The notes beneath the pieces are model-generated. The model was not told where the DNA came from. It worked only from the letters and a program-made list of their open reading frames with translations, and did not search any database. 64,000 nt of DNA from Ursus arctos (Eukaryota > Chordata > Mammalia > Carnivora > Ursidae): assembly GCF_023065955.2 (NCBI RefSeq), contig NW_026622819.1, positions 1,376,501-1,440,500 on the forward strand. The letters run 5' to 3'. Positions 36,935 to 48,621 of the stretch are shown piece by piece. Position numbers and translations under genes: made by a program. Each line of letters opens with the position of its first letter. The first letter of the stretch is position 1.

Positions 36935-37271
36935 GGGAGCATGCAGCGTGGTCCCCCTCCCGGGGCAGGCGCAGACTGGACCCCGCCCCATGCATCCCCC
37001 ACCTCGGGGCAGGGTGGACCCGCCCCACGCCATGCATCCCCCTGCCCCCACCCCGCAGGCTTGAACTACGCCTCCACCCCGGCGTCCCCCTCCCGTGGGC
37101 AAGCTAGAACCAGGCCCCCGCCCCGCCTGGGCGACCCTCTCCTCCGGGCAGCGCGGACCCGGCCCCGCGCCCCTCTCCCGGCGCGTGCAGTGCGGGCGCG
37201 GCGCCAACAGGTGGCACAAACGCATTTGGCTCGCGCAGCGCGCCGCTCCCGCCCGCCCCGCCCGGAATCCC

Positions 37272-37298
37272 GGACCCTCGGACCCTCGGACCCTCGGA
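37272..37298. repeat. 8-base tandem repeat (ggaccctc x3)
   Basis: Three perfect tandem copies followed by 'ggac', within the CpG island. Confidence 0.95.
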
Positions 37299-37333
37299 CT
37301 CCCGGCGCGGCCACGCTCCCTTTCGCTCCGGCT

Positions 37334-37363
37334 GGGTCCGGGTCCGGGTCCGGGTCCGGGTCC
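37334..37363 (+). repeat. GGGTCC x5 hexamer array, quadruplex-capable
   Basis: Five perfect copies give five GGG runs with 3-base loops, which satisfies the usual G-quadruplex pattern. It lies in the CpG island about 80 bases left of the CTCF core. Confidence 0.95.
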
Positions 37364-37445
37364 GCGTCCAGGGCTGGGGTCTGGGTCTGGGCCCGGGGGA
37401 GGGGGTCGGGGCGGGCCGTAGAGTCCAGTTGCGGCTCCGGGAGGC

Positions 37446-37459
37446 GCGCCCTCTGCTGG
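37446..37459 (-). promoter_or_regulatory. CTCF core motif, perfect match
   Basis: 'gcgccctctgctgg' fits all 14 positions of the reverse CTCF core (SYGCCMYCTRSTGG). The setting in a CpG island supports a real binding site, possibly methylation-sensitive since the motif has a CpG. Binding itself cannot be seen. Confidence 0.65.
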
Positions 37460-37511
37460 CCGCCCGTGGACTCCGCGGCCTCCGCGGGCGCCACTCTCCT
37501 TGCCTTCGGGG

Positions 37512-38035
37512 CTGAGCAGGGCCAGGCTGGGCAGGGGAGGCTGAGCAGGGCCAGGCTGGGCAGATGCACGCTGGGCAGGTGCGGGGCTGGACGGGGCTGG
37601 GGCTGAGGAGGGCCAGGCTGGGCAGGTGAGGGGCTGGGCAGGTGCTGGGCTGAGGAGTCAAGACTGGGCAGGGCCGGGAGTGAGCAGGACTAGTCTGGGC
37701 AGGTGCGGGGCTGGGTGAGGCTGGGACTGAGCAGGGCTAGGCTGTACAGCTGCGGGGCTGGGTGGGGCTAGGGCTCAGCAGGTGCGGGGTTGGGCAGGTG
37801 CCAGGGCTGGGAGGGCCAGGCTGGGCAGGTACAGACTGGGCAGTTGAGGGGCTGGGTGAGGATGGGGCTGAGCAGAGCTAGGCTGGGCAGGTGCGGGGCT
37901 GGGTGGGGCTGGGTTTCTGCAGGTGCAGGGCTGGGCGGTCACTAAGGCTGGGGAGGGCCAGACTGGGGTTGGGAAGGATTGATCATGGGCTGGGGCTGGT
38001 CTGGACAGTGGCTCTGTGGCTCTGGGCAGGGCCTG
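37512..38035. repeat. GC-rich minisatellite (ggctgggcaggtg-type units)
   Basis: About 520 bases of degenerate 10-20-base units such as 'ggctgggcaggtgcggggct' and 'gggccaggctgggcag', with G on one strand and C on the other. It begins exactly where the CpG island stops being CpG-dense. No higher-order period is obvious by eye. Confidence 0.9.
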
Positions 38036-41000
38036 TATCCCAGGAATTCCCTGTAGGAGCCCTACCACTGACCGAGGATCCAGAATCAGAAGCTCCTCCT
38101 CATTATTCTTGTAAGTAATTATCTGAGGATTCAGTTAAACAACTGTCCCATCCTCTCTGGGTAGTATAGGGAGCATTGAGCATACAGCATTCCAGGAAAG
38201 CCCCCCACCTGCCCCTCCCTGTCTCCTCTTTCTGGAAGGCTCCTGTCTGAGCCAGCATGTGCAGGAGGGAAGGCAGGCCTGTCACTTCAGACGTTCCAAC
38301 TCACTGGAGAGGAGCCTCGCTTGAACCTGTTTTTAATGTGTCAAATCACAAAGTCACTTCCCAGCAATAAGGTGGGAAGGGGTTACAGCCTCCCTGGGGT
38401 CCTCCAGGCAGCTGTGCCGCTGGAGTGACAGGTTTGTTCCAGCACACCAGGCAGCCGCCGTCGGCCTGGGCTACCCCCATCTTTGTCACTGTTAGCAGGC
38501 CTCCCGTTTGGAGGGCACCTCCCAGCTCATGGTGTCCCCTCCTCTGCCTGCCCCGAAAGCCTGCCTTACTGAGGGGTGTTCTGGAGCCTTCGAGTACCCA
38601 GAGTTACGCACCCCTCCCCCCAGCTCATGCCCAGCAGGCTACGGCTGGTCCTGTGGTGTTCTCACAAAGCAGGACCTGAATTTAGACCTGGTTCATTTTC
38701 TGGCTCTTACAGTCAGAAACAGATTTGCCCCTTAGTGGAACGGCACCGCCACTCACGGCGGGGGGCGGGGGGGCAGCGAGCACTGTGTGGTCCTGAGGAA
38801 AGAGACGGAGAGACGGCTCATACGGATAACCCAACCCTTCGTAGCTAATAACACACTTCTATTGCTGCCCCAGACTGTGCGTGAGGAAATTGAGTCTTCA
38901 AGGAACTAGTTTATCTGGAGCTGAGTGGGGCGGCCAGTGTGGGTGTGTCCACAGCAGGTCCTGGGCACGTCAGCAGGCTGGATGTGCTCCCTGGAGAAGA
39001 GACGGGTCAGCCCTCACCAGCCTCATGCTGGGTGCACAGGACCCAGGACACTTCAATTCCATCCTGTGGCCAGAAATGAACGCCCACTGTCTCCAGTGGA
39101 CTGACCTGGAGACGAGTCCCCAGGGCCCCTTGGTTTCCCTTTGGTCTCCATCTTGTGGGCTTCCCAGCCCGACCAGGGTCAGGGCCTGGGAGCAGAGGAC
39201 CTTCAAAGGAAGCATAGGTCTCATAGCCCCTGATTCCAAGGCACGGATGGAGGTATTTATTTTAGGAAGAAAGATCTATTCTGGGCATCTATTAAATGGA
39301 ACTTCAGAGACTAAAATATCATCTTGATTCTACCTGCACCAAAATTATAAGTGCTTTTAATATTTTTAAAGCTGAATTACTGGATTTTGGGGGGGGGGGA
39401 AGTGGATGGTAGAATTTACAGACGGCAAAGACAAAATTTGAAATTTCTTCATTGCATCTAAATACAGACAAGTTTGTGGGACCACAGCTCAAGGCCCCGA
39501 ACGTCATCTCGGCTAAGTGAGTATCTGTCGAGTGGTGATCGGTGCCTGGTTTTGGCTGAGGGGGTGAATTTATGAGCTTGACATTTGAAGAAGTCAAACT
39601 TTTAGCGCATTTCAACACTGGTGGAACATATCTAAAACCGTATTGCCGTCCGGTGGCGGTCCGCTCAGACTGAAGTCTGACTTTGAAGTAACACTGACCT
39701 TTGAAACGTCTCTGGAAAATGCAACGTGTGAGGCCCGGGGAAAAGCACAGAGTCAAATCTTTTCCCTCTTTAATTGAGACCATTTCAAAAATGTTATGCA
39801 AGGACTAGAACATTAATTCCAATTATTTTCATAGAAATTGGTAAGAAAACATGAGAACCAAACGGAAGAGGTAGGAACATTCTAATGAAGAAAAGAAGCT
39901 CAGAACACCCAGTACGCTTTGGAAAAATGTCCAGCCTCATGGTGAGCAAAGGCATACACGTTAATACAATTAAAAAAAAAAAAAAAAAGAAAAGAGCAGT
40001 TTTCACCCATTCTTTTGACAGGCACCGAGCTTTGTGGTGGCGGCCAGTGCTGGCGACAGGGCCGTGGGCCGGTGGGCGGTGGATGCGGAGGAGGGTCCGG
40101 CTTCCCTGGAGAGCACTTTGGCAGCACTCACCCAGAGCCTTCTGTTGCGTTGCTTTGACCTTGTGATTCCACTTCTAGAAAAAGAAAAGAGTCCCAAGGG
40201 AGCCAGAAAGTGGCAAAAACGTTTATGTAACTCCAACCCCAGTATAATGTGAGTCGGGGGGATCCTAGGGAAGACCCACCCTGTAAGCGCAGGCGGTGCG
40301 AAACCAGGCAGGGCCGTGCGCCAGCTGACGGGCTGGGCTGGGGCACTGCGGTCGTGCTTTAGCGGCTGTTCAAAGACGGGAGACGATGCGATGCTGGGAT
40401 GTTCCATGAGAAAAACAAGACAGTAAACTGTATAAACAGGACACTAAAAGGACTACCAAAACCATATACACACATCTGTACTTACCTACATAAACATATT
40501 TATTTATGGTTTTTGTAAATTTATGTGTTCTATTTACATATAAGATAAAAATACATATACACATATGTACACATTTTCAGAGGCTGAGAAGGAAATAAGA
40601 CAGTGTGGCAGGTGCAGCGGCAGGGGAACCTTCCTGAAGAGGCTCAGTGGTCAGTTCAGGAAGATTTGTTATTTGTCATGTTTCACATTTTCTAGAGATC
40701 CGTTTTGCCTTCATAATCACAAAACATAATAAAGGTGTTTAGCCAAAAAGCAACCTGCCCCCCCATTGCCCCTGCCCTGACAGTGTTATTATGAACAGGT
40801 GTGTCTCAATATTGCGACACCCAGCCTCCCTTCTCCCTGACAGCAGCGCGACTGGCACCGCTCAGAGCCCCTGAAGGGCTCCTGCCCAGACAGCCGCCTT
40901 TCCCAGGATGCACTCGGGGGGCCGTGACGGGAAGGTCCCCGCCAGCTGACACGGTTCAGAGCGTGCCTCTGTCGGCACAGGAGCACCTGGAAATTGGCCG

Positions 41001-41459
41001 GATCAATCACAGAGCTGCAGTCCCTTGTAACATTTCAGAGAGTCCCGACTTCAAGAGAGGGAAAGAACAATGGTGGCCACGGCTTGGTCGCCTGTGTGCA
41101 AAGGTTGACCAAGAGGTCACCTTGGAGGGAGGAAGACAAGCACATGGATTTAGCTGACCTGCTGGAGCGGGCCTATTTTAACATGTTGGGGGTCATATGT
41201 CCACCTGTTGGGGTGCGCTGTTTGTGTGTGCCAGGGTAGACAGTGTGCTGAGACTTCTGAGCCCTGAAACAGAGAATAAGCAGCCAGAGAGAGATGGTCC
41301 TCACCCCGCCCCCGAAGGAGAAATCACTGATGTGGTTCATCTCCACCCAGGGTGCTCACGTGTGCGCAGAAGGAAGGAAGATGGCGGGCATGGGGCTTCC
41401 TCAGTTGGGTCTTTGCTGACACCCATCTGTATCTACCTGAAAGTTGTTGATATTATCTG
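38036..41459. other. unassigned DNA
   Basis: No gene recognised. It contains an A17 run at 39972-39988, a G-run near 39391-39400 and an AT-rich patch near 40480-40570. 40000-40240 faintly recalls an old L1 3' region ('ttgtgattccacttctag'). The 160-codon minus frame 39319-39801 has no recognisable content. Confidence 0.45.
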
Positions 41460-41720
41460 TGCCTTGTGCTGCCTGCGGGACCTGAATGAGAGAATGTTCA
41501 CAAGGATGGAGCCCAGCACACGGGCCCTGCTCCAGGTCCCATGCACACCCCATGGATGCCCCTGTACTGTAGTCTACTGTCATTAGCTTACATTCCGGTT
41601 TCTCTGGTGGCCTGTAAGATCCAGCAGGGCAGTGTTCATGTCCCATGTGACCAGCACTCTCATGTCATACTGTAATATCTGAACACACTCAGGAGGGACT
41701 CCATGAGTGTTTTCTGACAG
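41460..41720 (+). mobile_element. possible MIR and L2 scraps
   Basis: 'cctgaatgagagaatgttca' and 'gagcccagcacacgggccct' recall the MIR 3' end. 'ggcctgtaagatccagcagg' recalls the L2 3' part. Both are short and diverged. Confidence 0.3.
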
Positions 41721-42837
41721 CCCTGGGAGAGGAGGGGCCCTGTCCTGGGATTCATTGAGTCTACAAGGGTCTAGAACCATCCCAGACACAGGCAGATGCC
41801 CCATTCTATCTGCTGCATGCTCCACATCAGAGTAAATGAATGGGTAAGTCTGTGTCTTCCCGGGTAAGAAGTACTGGAGATTCCCCGAAAGTTCTGTGGG
41901 AAACTGAAATATGAGCCAGGATAAGAAAACCAAGCATGGGGCTTGGAAAGAGAATTGAGACACAATTAAAGAAAGATTGATGTCTGTTTGTGTTAACGTT
42001 TAACCATGCTCTTTGTTTCACAGATGGTGACTCCTGAGATTTCCCCGGGCCAGTTACGCGTCCCTCCATGAGTCAACCTGCTTCCCACTGGAGGGATCAG
42101 CACTCATGCCCTGAAATTAAACTGCCCAGGCTCAAGCCTGCCTCAGTCACCTGTAGCACATACCCACCTTTTGGTGACATCTGGGCTGGTATCTGGAGTC
42201 AATTGAATACAGCTAAGGAGTAGAACTATAATAACAAATACCTTAAACATTTCATTTCCATTTTAAACAAATGTTTGGCACCAACCCACTAATCTTTCAG
42301 TGTGGAGCCCAGGATTTTTCTCGGAGAATAACTCTACTACCTGGAGTGGAGCAGATTTCTCTTCCTTCTTTTATACATATGTATAGTGTATTGACCTCAG
42401 TTCAGAGGCTGGGTTTCCTTCCATCGGGTCAAGAACATGAAAACATTTTGTACAGCAACTTGAGTGAAGAATCCTAGATTCCTAAGAGACTGTTCCAGTC
42501 TTTTATGGCTATTTTATCCAATACTAATTTCATAGGAATTTTTGTAAGTCACTTTTCTTGCTAGCAACTATTTCCCTCACATTTAACTTGGTTTTCACTT
42601 TCGTCAGGTTGCGTAACATCTAATTACCTTATATATTTATTATAGAAATATGAGTGGCATAAGCAAATTTTGGAAAAATTAAATATTGTTTTTGGAAAGT
42701 GCACAAGGCAAGTAGTGGTAGCAGATGGACACGTGCACGACAAGCAGCCTTTCAGCTAAGACACAGTCCTGGGTGGGATTGCAGAGTATGAGTGACTAGA
42801 ACTGAGATCTGGTATGAGGAAATGAGCCAAGAGGGTA
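41721..42837. other. unassigned DNA
   Basis: No gene or repeat recognised. AT content rises to the right. Confidence 0.4.
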
Positions 42838-43275
42838 TCATGGTTGAATTGTGTTCCCCCAAAATACATGTTGAAGTCCTAACCCCCACTACCTCAGAAC
42901 GTGACCTTATTTGAAAATAGGGTCTTTACAGAGGTAGTTAAGATGAAGTCAGTAGGGTGAGCCCTAATCCAATATGAGGCATGTCCTCATAAGAAGGGGA
43001 CATTTAGACACAGAGACAGACACACAGAGAAAGGACAATGTGAAGAGACACAGGGAGAATGCCTTGTGAGTGAGGATGGAACATTTGCGGGGGAGCACTG
43101 GGTACATCTGCGACACCAGATTGTCAACAGATGACCAGAGGCTACGAGAGAGACCTGGGGCTGACTCTCCCTCATGGCCACAGAAGAAACCAACCCTGCA
43201 GATGCCTTCAGCTAAGATTTCTGCTCCAGGACTGGGAGTGAATAAATTTCTGTTATTTTCAGCTGCCCAATCTCA
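42838..43275 (+). mobile_element. MLT1-type MaLR solo LTR
   Basis: 'tggttgaattgtgttccccc', 'atgttgaagtcctaaccccc', 'gaaaatagggtctttacaga', 'gccctaatccaatatgaggc' and the polyadenylation-signal region 'gaataaatttctgttatttt' follow the MLT1 order. The last 40 or so bases of the LTR are missing. No internal sequence is attached. Confidence 0.8.
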
Positions 43276-43282
43276 CTGGTTC

Positions 43283-43565
43283 CTCTTTAGTCCTCAAGGC
43301 TCAGTTCTTGGATCTCTTTGTCTATACTCTTCCTCTCTCAAAAGATCTCATTTGGCCTAGGGACTTAAATGTCTACAGACCAATAACCCAGACAGTCATG
43401 CCTCCAGTTTAGACCTTGCTCCAAAACAAGACCCATATAACCAATTGCCCGTTTGACACCCTTATTTGGAGTCCCCCTCCCCTGGCTTGGAGTTCTCATA
43501 AGCATCTCACTGAACATGACCAGCTTTGAGTAGATTTCTCCCTCAAACCCACTCTTCCAAAAAGA
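43283..43565 (+). mobile_element. L2 ORF2 fragment (reverse-transcriptase region)
   Basis: Translation of 'cctcaaggctcagttcttgg' gives PQGSVLG, the conserved L2 reverse-transcriptase motif before the active site. 'cccgtttgacacccttattt' and 'aagcatctcactgaacatga' match the following L2 coding sequence. It is broken by stops and long dead. The MLT1 LTR lies immediately to its left. Confidence 0.7.
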
Positions 43566-46534
43566 ATTAAGGGAAGTATCGGGGGTTAATTAGAACCAGA
43601 ACTCAAATGTGTGGAAATTGGTGTCTCATAGCAAAGCTGTGTTCACTCTGCACTTTGGAGTTTCCTAATGGAAGGACTGGTTCACAACCAACTCAGCCTA
43701 ATGTGAAGTTTGCTGGTTGGTGAGCTCCGCCTGTGTGACCATAATCCAGGAAATAGAACAGCCTGGCTCTGGGGAAGAGAAACAATCTAGGGAACACAAG
43801 AAAACATTGACAATAGCTCTAATATTCTCAGAGAAAATGAAAGAAGGTATTGCATCTTTTAAATAATGAAGAAGCAGGAAACTTATGCTAGAACAGTGAC
43901 CACGAACTTCAAATTTCCAAGAAAATGTTTTCCCTCTAGAATTATTTACCTGTGGAGGCAGACACTCCTGGGGCCTCCTATACTCCCCTGCAATGAGCTT
44001 CCCTGAGCAGATTGATGCTTCCCAGTATGACACTTGCAAATCTTTGCCAAAGGGCTTTCTCTGGTTGAAGGAACCAACCTGCAGGTTGGAAGTTCCAGGC
44101 ACTTAACACTCTTGGGAGAAGCCCTCTCACTATGCCTGATGGGGTTCTTTTGGCTAATTACTCTGATTGAGATAATTTGGGGGATGTACCTATCAAACAG
44201 TCTCCCAGAGGTGCTCACTTGTTAACCTACACATTAACACACACGGTGCCTTATCTACCAGAGCTTCCTGGGAGCACCTCCCGAACAAACTGCTTGAAGT
44301 TAATGCCTTGTCTCAGGCTCCAAGTCTTAGGTAGAAATCAAACTATGAGAATAGTATAAAGAAAGTGTGGATGTGTAAGCATCATCGCTTATGTCCCTGC
44401 ACTAATCCTTTGTTAAGATATTACTTGAGGAGGTACTCTAACACAATAACATGGAGATCAAGAAGACCAGAAGACATGGATCAGCAAGAACAGTGGACAT
44501 CACTCAGAACACTGAGAAATTTAAGTCCTAGGATAATAGACCAAGAGAGCAATAAGCCCCAGAGAACAGAGATCTCCAGGAGGGAAAGCCCTGGGGAGAA
44601 AAAAGTCATGATGGTGGGAGATTTCATTGATTTGATACTGCCGTTAAAATATTACATTTTAAGGACAAGGCAAAAGCAAATGATGCAGAAAAACAAGGCA
44701 ATTAGAAACTCCAGTGAAACCAAAAAGCTATAAAAGGAAGAGAATATAATTATAACATATGGTTCCACTTTACAATTCATAATGTACAAAGTTCATAATG
44801 TAATGTGGTTCAGTGATCTTCCAAGCTTTGGAATCAAACAGACAGAAATCAGAGAATATTTAATTATGATTATGGAATAGAATGCCAATGCTATCAAACT
44901 TGACAATATAAAAGTAACATATAAAGAGAATTTAGGACGTGAAAGGGAGGGATGATGGTAAATGGAAACATAGGAGGTGTTACAATCTCCTATTATGAGG
45001 TAAGGAAGCATATTTCTCCATATTTAATGGAACAGGAAGTAAAATTCCAATTATATAGTTTAAAGTGACAAAAAGTAATTAACATTGGAGCTGAAAATAG
45101 ATACAGAGAGGGAAAGGCAGGGTGAGGGAGCGAAAATCCTAACTCCCACAATGGGAAGTCAGTAGATAACACCAAAAATGAATATTTCAATAAATATGCT
45201 GTAAACATATTATTAAGAGATATGGAGGTATAAATAGCCAGAGAAACTAATAACAGAAATAATTAGAAGTGGTGTTTTTCAGGGCATGTGTGGTTAGGCT
45301 GTGGAGTGAGAGCGTTGTTGCCTCTTAACTAATTAATTTAAAAATCAGCATATTTGAATGTTGTTTTTGAAACAGTTTACAAAAACAATTTAAAATTTTG
45401 GTAATTTAATAACCTACAAGGTACCTTTTCCCTGTTTTCACAGTGCAGTTCATTTTAAAGCTAAATGTACATTGTTTTAATTGCCTGTCAGTCGGGTTCG
45501 CTCCTGCCACTGACCTTCTCTTGTGATGGATAATTGAGAACTGAGTCTGTAAAGGGACAGAGAGCTTAAAATAACCGCTGTACAAGTGAATGGCACAGCG
45601 TCGTGATGGGATAACTAATTCCCAATGCAGAATACTTTCCCAATGACATTTCCCCCCTGACACCTGCTCTTCAATGACAAGGAGGTATCTAAAAGGGGAG
45701 TAAGTGGCTCCTGGAGTGGTTGGTGACATGTCCTGCCCCGTCTGCTGTCACTGAAAGCCACCCCCCACCCCCCGTGCCGGAACCTGCCTGCTGTGTGGAC
45801 CATGCCTCCCCGCTGCACAACTTTACATCATTAAACCTGACCAGAATTACCCTCATTATGACCCATCTCCTGATAACGTCCAAGCTACTTGGATCCCGGG
45901 ATCCTGTTGTAACAAGGAGGTCCTGTTCTATATTTGGCTTTTAACAAACGAGGCACTTTTCCCAAACTGCAGAAACAGACAAATAAAAGGCACAGGCGCA
46001 AATCAGTCCAAAAGTAGAGACCAGAAAAGGTAATTTGAGAAAAGCCATGTGCTTTTCATTGTGTGGCATGAAACTGAAGGACGCGCACCGGCACCCGGGC
46101 AACTTTGTCATCGGAGTTAGCGCCATCTCCGAGGTACTCACCTGGTGGAAGTAACCATTTTTCATCACTGATAGGAAAGTGCCGGAAATAACTTTGAGTT
46201 CCTCACTCCGCACCCCAGTTTCTGAAGGAGACTTCAGGGCCCCCAGGCTCCAGTAAGCTGGTCTTCCAACACGTCCGCGGTTGCTGATCAAGTTCCTTGC
46301 ATTAGGTCCCTGCAGCTGCTTGGGACTTTATTACTTGTTTAAAAATTGTGTTGTTAGAAAGTCAGAGAAGAAGAATGGAGATGGTTTAGGCTTTCAGCTG
46401 TGCTCTTCCAAGTAGCTGAGTAACCACGACTGCTATAAACGCCGGGAGCAGAGGGTTCTTTCCCCTCCGCAACATGGTGCTTTGTATAAAAATAGTGAAC
46501 AGCACATTGGACACTTCGTAGTCAGAGAATGCAT
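43566..46534. other. unassigned, mostly AT-rich DNA
   Basis: No gene recognised. 44.35-45.25 kb is A-rich on this strand with frames such as 44365-44733 (122 codons, Lys/Arg/Gln-rich). It may be a very old L1 or HAL1 relic, but no diagnostic motif was found. 45.4-46.3 kb looks single-copy. Confidence 0.4.
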
Positions 46535-46690
46535 TTGTGGAGAGGCAGCATGACCACGTTATGACATCCGCAGAGCTGGAAGCCAGACAGACCCACCGCC
46601 GACCTGCATTTGGTTCGGGCGGGTGTCCCTCTGTGAGTCTCACACACGAGCCTGACGTCACAGCTTTGCTGTGAGGACGGCATCAGCAGG
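46535..46690 (+). mobile_element. MIR, probably near full length
   Basis: 'gcagagctggaagccagaca' (MIR 'ctctggagccagactgcctg'), then a region matching 'gtgtccctctgtgagtctc', then 'tgctgtgaggacggcatcag' (MIR 'gttgtgaggattaaatgag'). The order is right, but identity is low. Confidence 0.5.
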
Positions 46691-47199
46691 TGCTGGAAGA
46701 CACCCCTCTGGTCCCAGCACTTCAGGGACCTACAGAAGCGCTGGTTGAATGTCGGAGACTTCGGTGCATGTGTAAGTAGAGTGTATTGCCCGCATGTTTG
46801 CCCAGAGCACACTGCCCCAGGGAAAGCTGAGCCTGACCACGGACAGGCTTGGACAGACACGGGGCCTCGGATGCGAAGGTCTTGCTAGGTGCCCTGCTGA
46901 AAACCACCCCCGGCATCTACACTCGCTGCGGACTGGAAAATGTGCACATGGGGCGTCACTGCCGGGGGCTGGCCGGGCATCCTGGAGCTGATTCTGGGAG
47001 GGCTGAGGCTGGGGCCGGGCCCTGTTCCACTCCTGCCACATGGGTGAGTGCAGGGCAGGCCGTGTCCGCTGCCAGCGTGTGCTCCCAGTGAGGGGCTGGA
47101 CTTGCTGGGCTGCCCTTCTTCCTGAACACAAGCACGGGACTTCTGTGTTCCTTAAAACTTGGAATAAGGCAACAGCGTAAAACCCACAATTTCTTTCTT
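46691..47199. other. GC-rich unassigned DNA
   Basis: CpG-containing patch at 46860-47090. No exon or repeat was recognised. Confidence 0.4.
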
Positions 47200-47745
47200 T
47201 TTTAAAAAATCAAAGCACTTAAATATTTATATTCTCCCTCAATTCAGCTATTGCCGCATCGTTGATTTCATGTGTTGGGCTCATTTCACTTTTTAAATCA
47301 GTCTTTAATTTCTCTTTGAGTAGTGATTCGGATTTTATTCTTCAAGTTGCATAATTGGTTTTTATTTTAAACTCCTGTTATTTGTTTTTGATTTTCTTTT
47401 ATTGTCCTTAAACTGTGGTACAAATGCATCATCCAATAAAATCATCAGTGATTTCTTTGAGAACTGGCATACGATGATTTTCTACAAATGTTTGGTTATT
47501 ATTCTGAGTGACAGGGAGGTCTTTGTCTCAGGAAGAAGTTTGCTATATAGCTATTAATTTACAATTTATTTATTACGTTTCACAGACCCTGTTGTTTTTC
47601 TCCGCTTGATCTGTCCAAGGCTGAGAGATGTGCTCACCTCTGATAATTCTCAATGCACATTTAAACCTCTCCTTGTATTTCTGACCGTTTCTTTGCTGTA
47701 AGATCTCGCTAACTGAGGTTGATGACGACTGTTTCTTCAGTGCAC
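47200..47745 (-). mobile_element. ancient L1 ORF2 fragment, reverse orientation
   Basis: 'cagtgatttctttgagaact' and 'cgcttgatctgtccaaggct' then 'gagagatgtgctcacctctg' correspond, in reverse, to the endonuclease-to-RT linker of old L1s (compare 24.1-24.5 kb). Very diverged. Confidence 0.5.
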
Positions 47746-48484
47746 GCCACAGATCTCGTCAGTTTCAAAGACCCTCCTTGGTTATTGGATGCTTTTCGGT
47801 CCTGCATCTGGGCCTGGTGACGGTAGTGACATCTGCCCCTGGTTCTCCACGCCCTCGCTGTTATGGACTTGCTCCTTCCACACCCGTGGCAGCGTCCCTT
47901 CCCAGGGTTCCCACAGGGTCAGTGGAGACACTTCCTGGCTCAATGATGGGTTCTGATGGGCTTGGCCCATGACGAGCTCTGGACACCGGAGGTTACAATT
48001 GAACTGCACGGAGCGGACTGGTCTCGACCCGCATCCTGAAGGACAGCCCCCAGCTGAACTTCCGACCCTAAGCAAGAGGCCGGTGCTTAGTGGTTTGCAC
48101 TGCTGAAACTTTAAGGTTGTTCAAGCAGCATTACGTCAGCGGACGTCAAGGGCGTGGTGCTCTCGTACCGTTGGAAAGACTTTGCAGCAGACTGCCCACA
48201 TACCTAGGTCAGTTCGCTTGTTAGGAGAGTAAATTTCCCCATATTCAGAGTTTGTACGAGAGAGCCCCAGACACACTGAATTTTTAGATGTGCTGTTTCG
48301 TTTTTGTTTTTTTTTTAAACTCATTAGCTACTTTATAAATGAAATTAGTGTTTAAGAAAATCAGTTGGCTTAACTTGGGTTACATCAACTGATAGAAGAA
48401 CAACAAAAGGATGACTGACTTTACAGGACGCACCCGTGGAATCATGGTGCCTGCAAATCAGACTTGAATCCACGGGGAAATTTA
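47746..48484. other. unassigned DNA
   Basis: No gene or repeat recognised. It includes short poly-T stretches near 48300. Confidence 0.4.
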
Positions 48485-48621
48485 GGATTTTATTTTATTT
48501 TCTTAATGATTTTATTTATTTATTTGAGAGAGAGTGAGTGGCGGTCCCTGCGGCTCGGCGGGTGAGGGGCCAGCAGTAGGGACTCTGACACTCCCGTCAT
48601 AAACACACGGATTTTATTTTA
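48485..48621 (-). mobile_element. short Can-SINE-derived insertion with 13-base duplication
   Basis: 'ggattttatttta' is present at 48485-48497 and again at 48609-48621. The 111 bases between start with the reversed Can-SINE tail ('gattttatttatttatttga', 'gagagagtgagtg') but continue into GC-rich sequence ('ccctgcggctcggcgggtga') that does not look like the usual SINE body. Across the right edge the reverse strand reads GTT|AAAATAAAAT, a good L1-endonuclease site. Confidence 0.75.

Larger units (their letters stand above)
36935..37511. promoter_or_regulatory. CpG island, candidate promoter or insulator
   Basis: An abrupt change from AT-rich DNA (left of 36930) to very GC- and CpG-dense sequence. 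It includes GC-box-like runs, an 8-base repeat (ggaccctc at 37272-37295), five GGGTCC copies (37334-37363) and a perfect CTCF core on the minus strand (37446-37459). Open frames of 221 codons (+) and 185 codons (-) span it but are Pro/Arg/Gly/Ser-rich on both strands, as random frames in such DNA are. It could be an unannotated promoter with a first exon, but no splice structure is evident. Confidence 0.65.

Noticed and set aside
36941..37606. 221-codon open frame across the CpG island
   Set aside because: It is rich in Pro, Arg, Ser, Gly and Ala and contains a Gly-Ser run made by the GGGTCC array. Minus-strand frames of 167 and 185 codons overlap it. No domain or splice evidence; composition alone explains it.
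39319..39801. 160-codon minus-strand frame
   Set aside because: No domain, biased only by local composition, and no promoter or splice context.
39880..40010. A17 tract as the tail of a retrocopy
   Set aside because: The flanking 'aagaaaag' similarity is imperfect and the implied insert is only about 70 bases with no body. More likely a simple A-run.
44365..44733. 122-codon Lys/Gln-rich frame
   Set aside because: It looks like a decayed A-rich repeat. No diagnostic L1, HAL1 or cellular motif was found.
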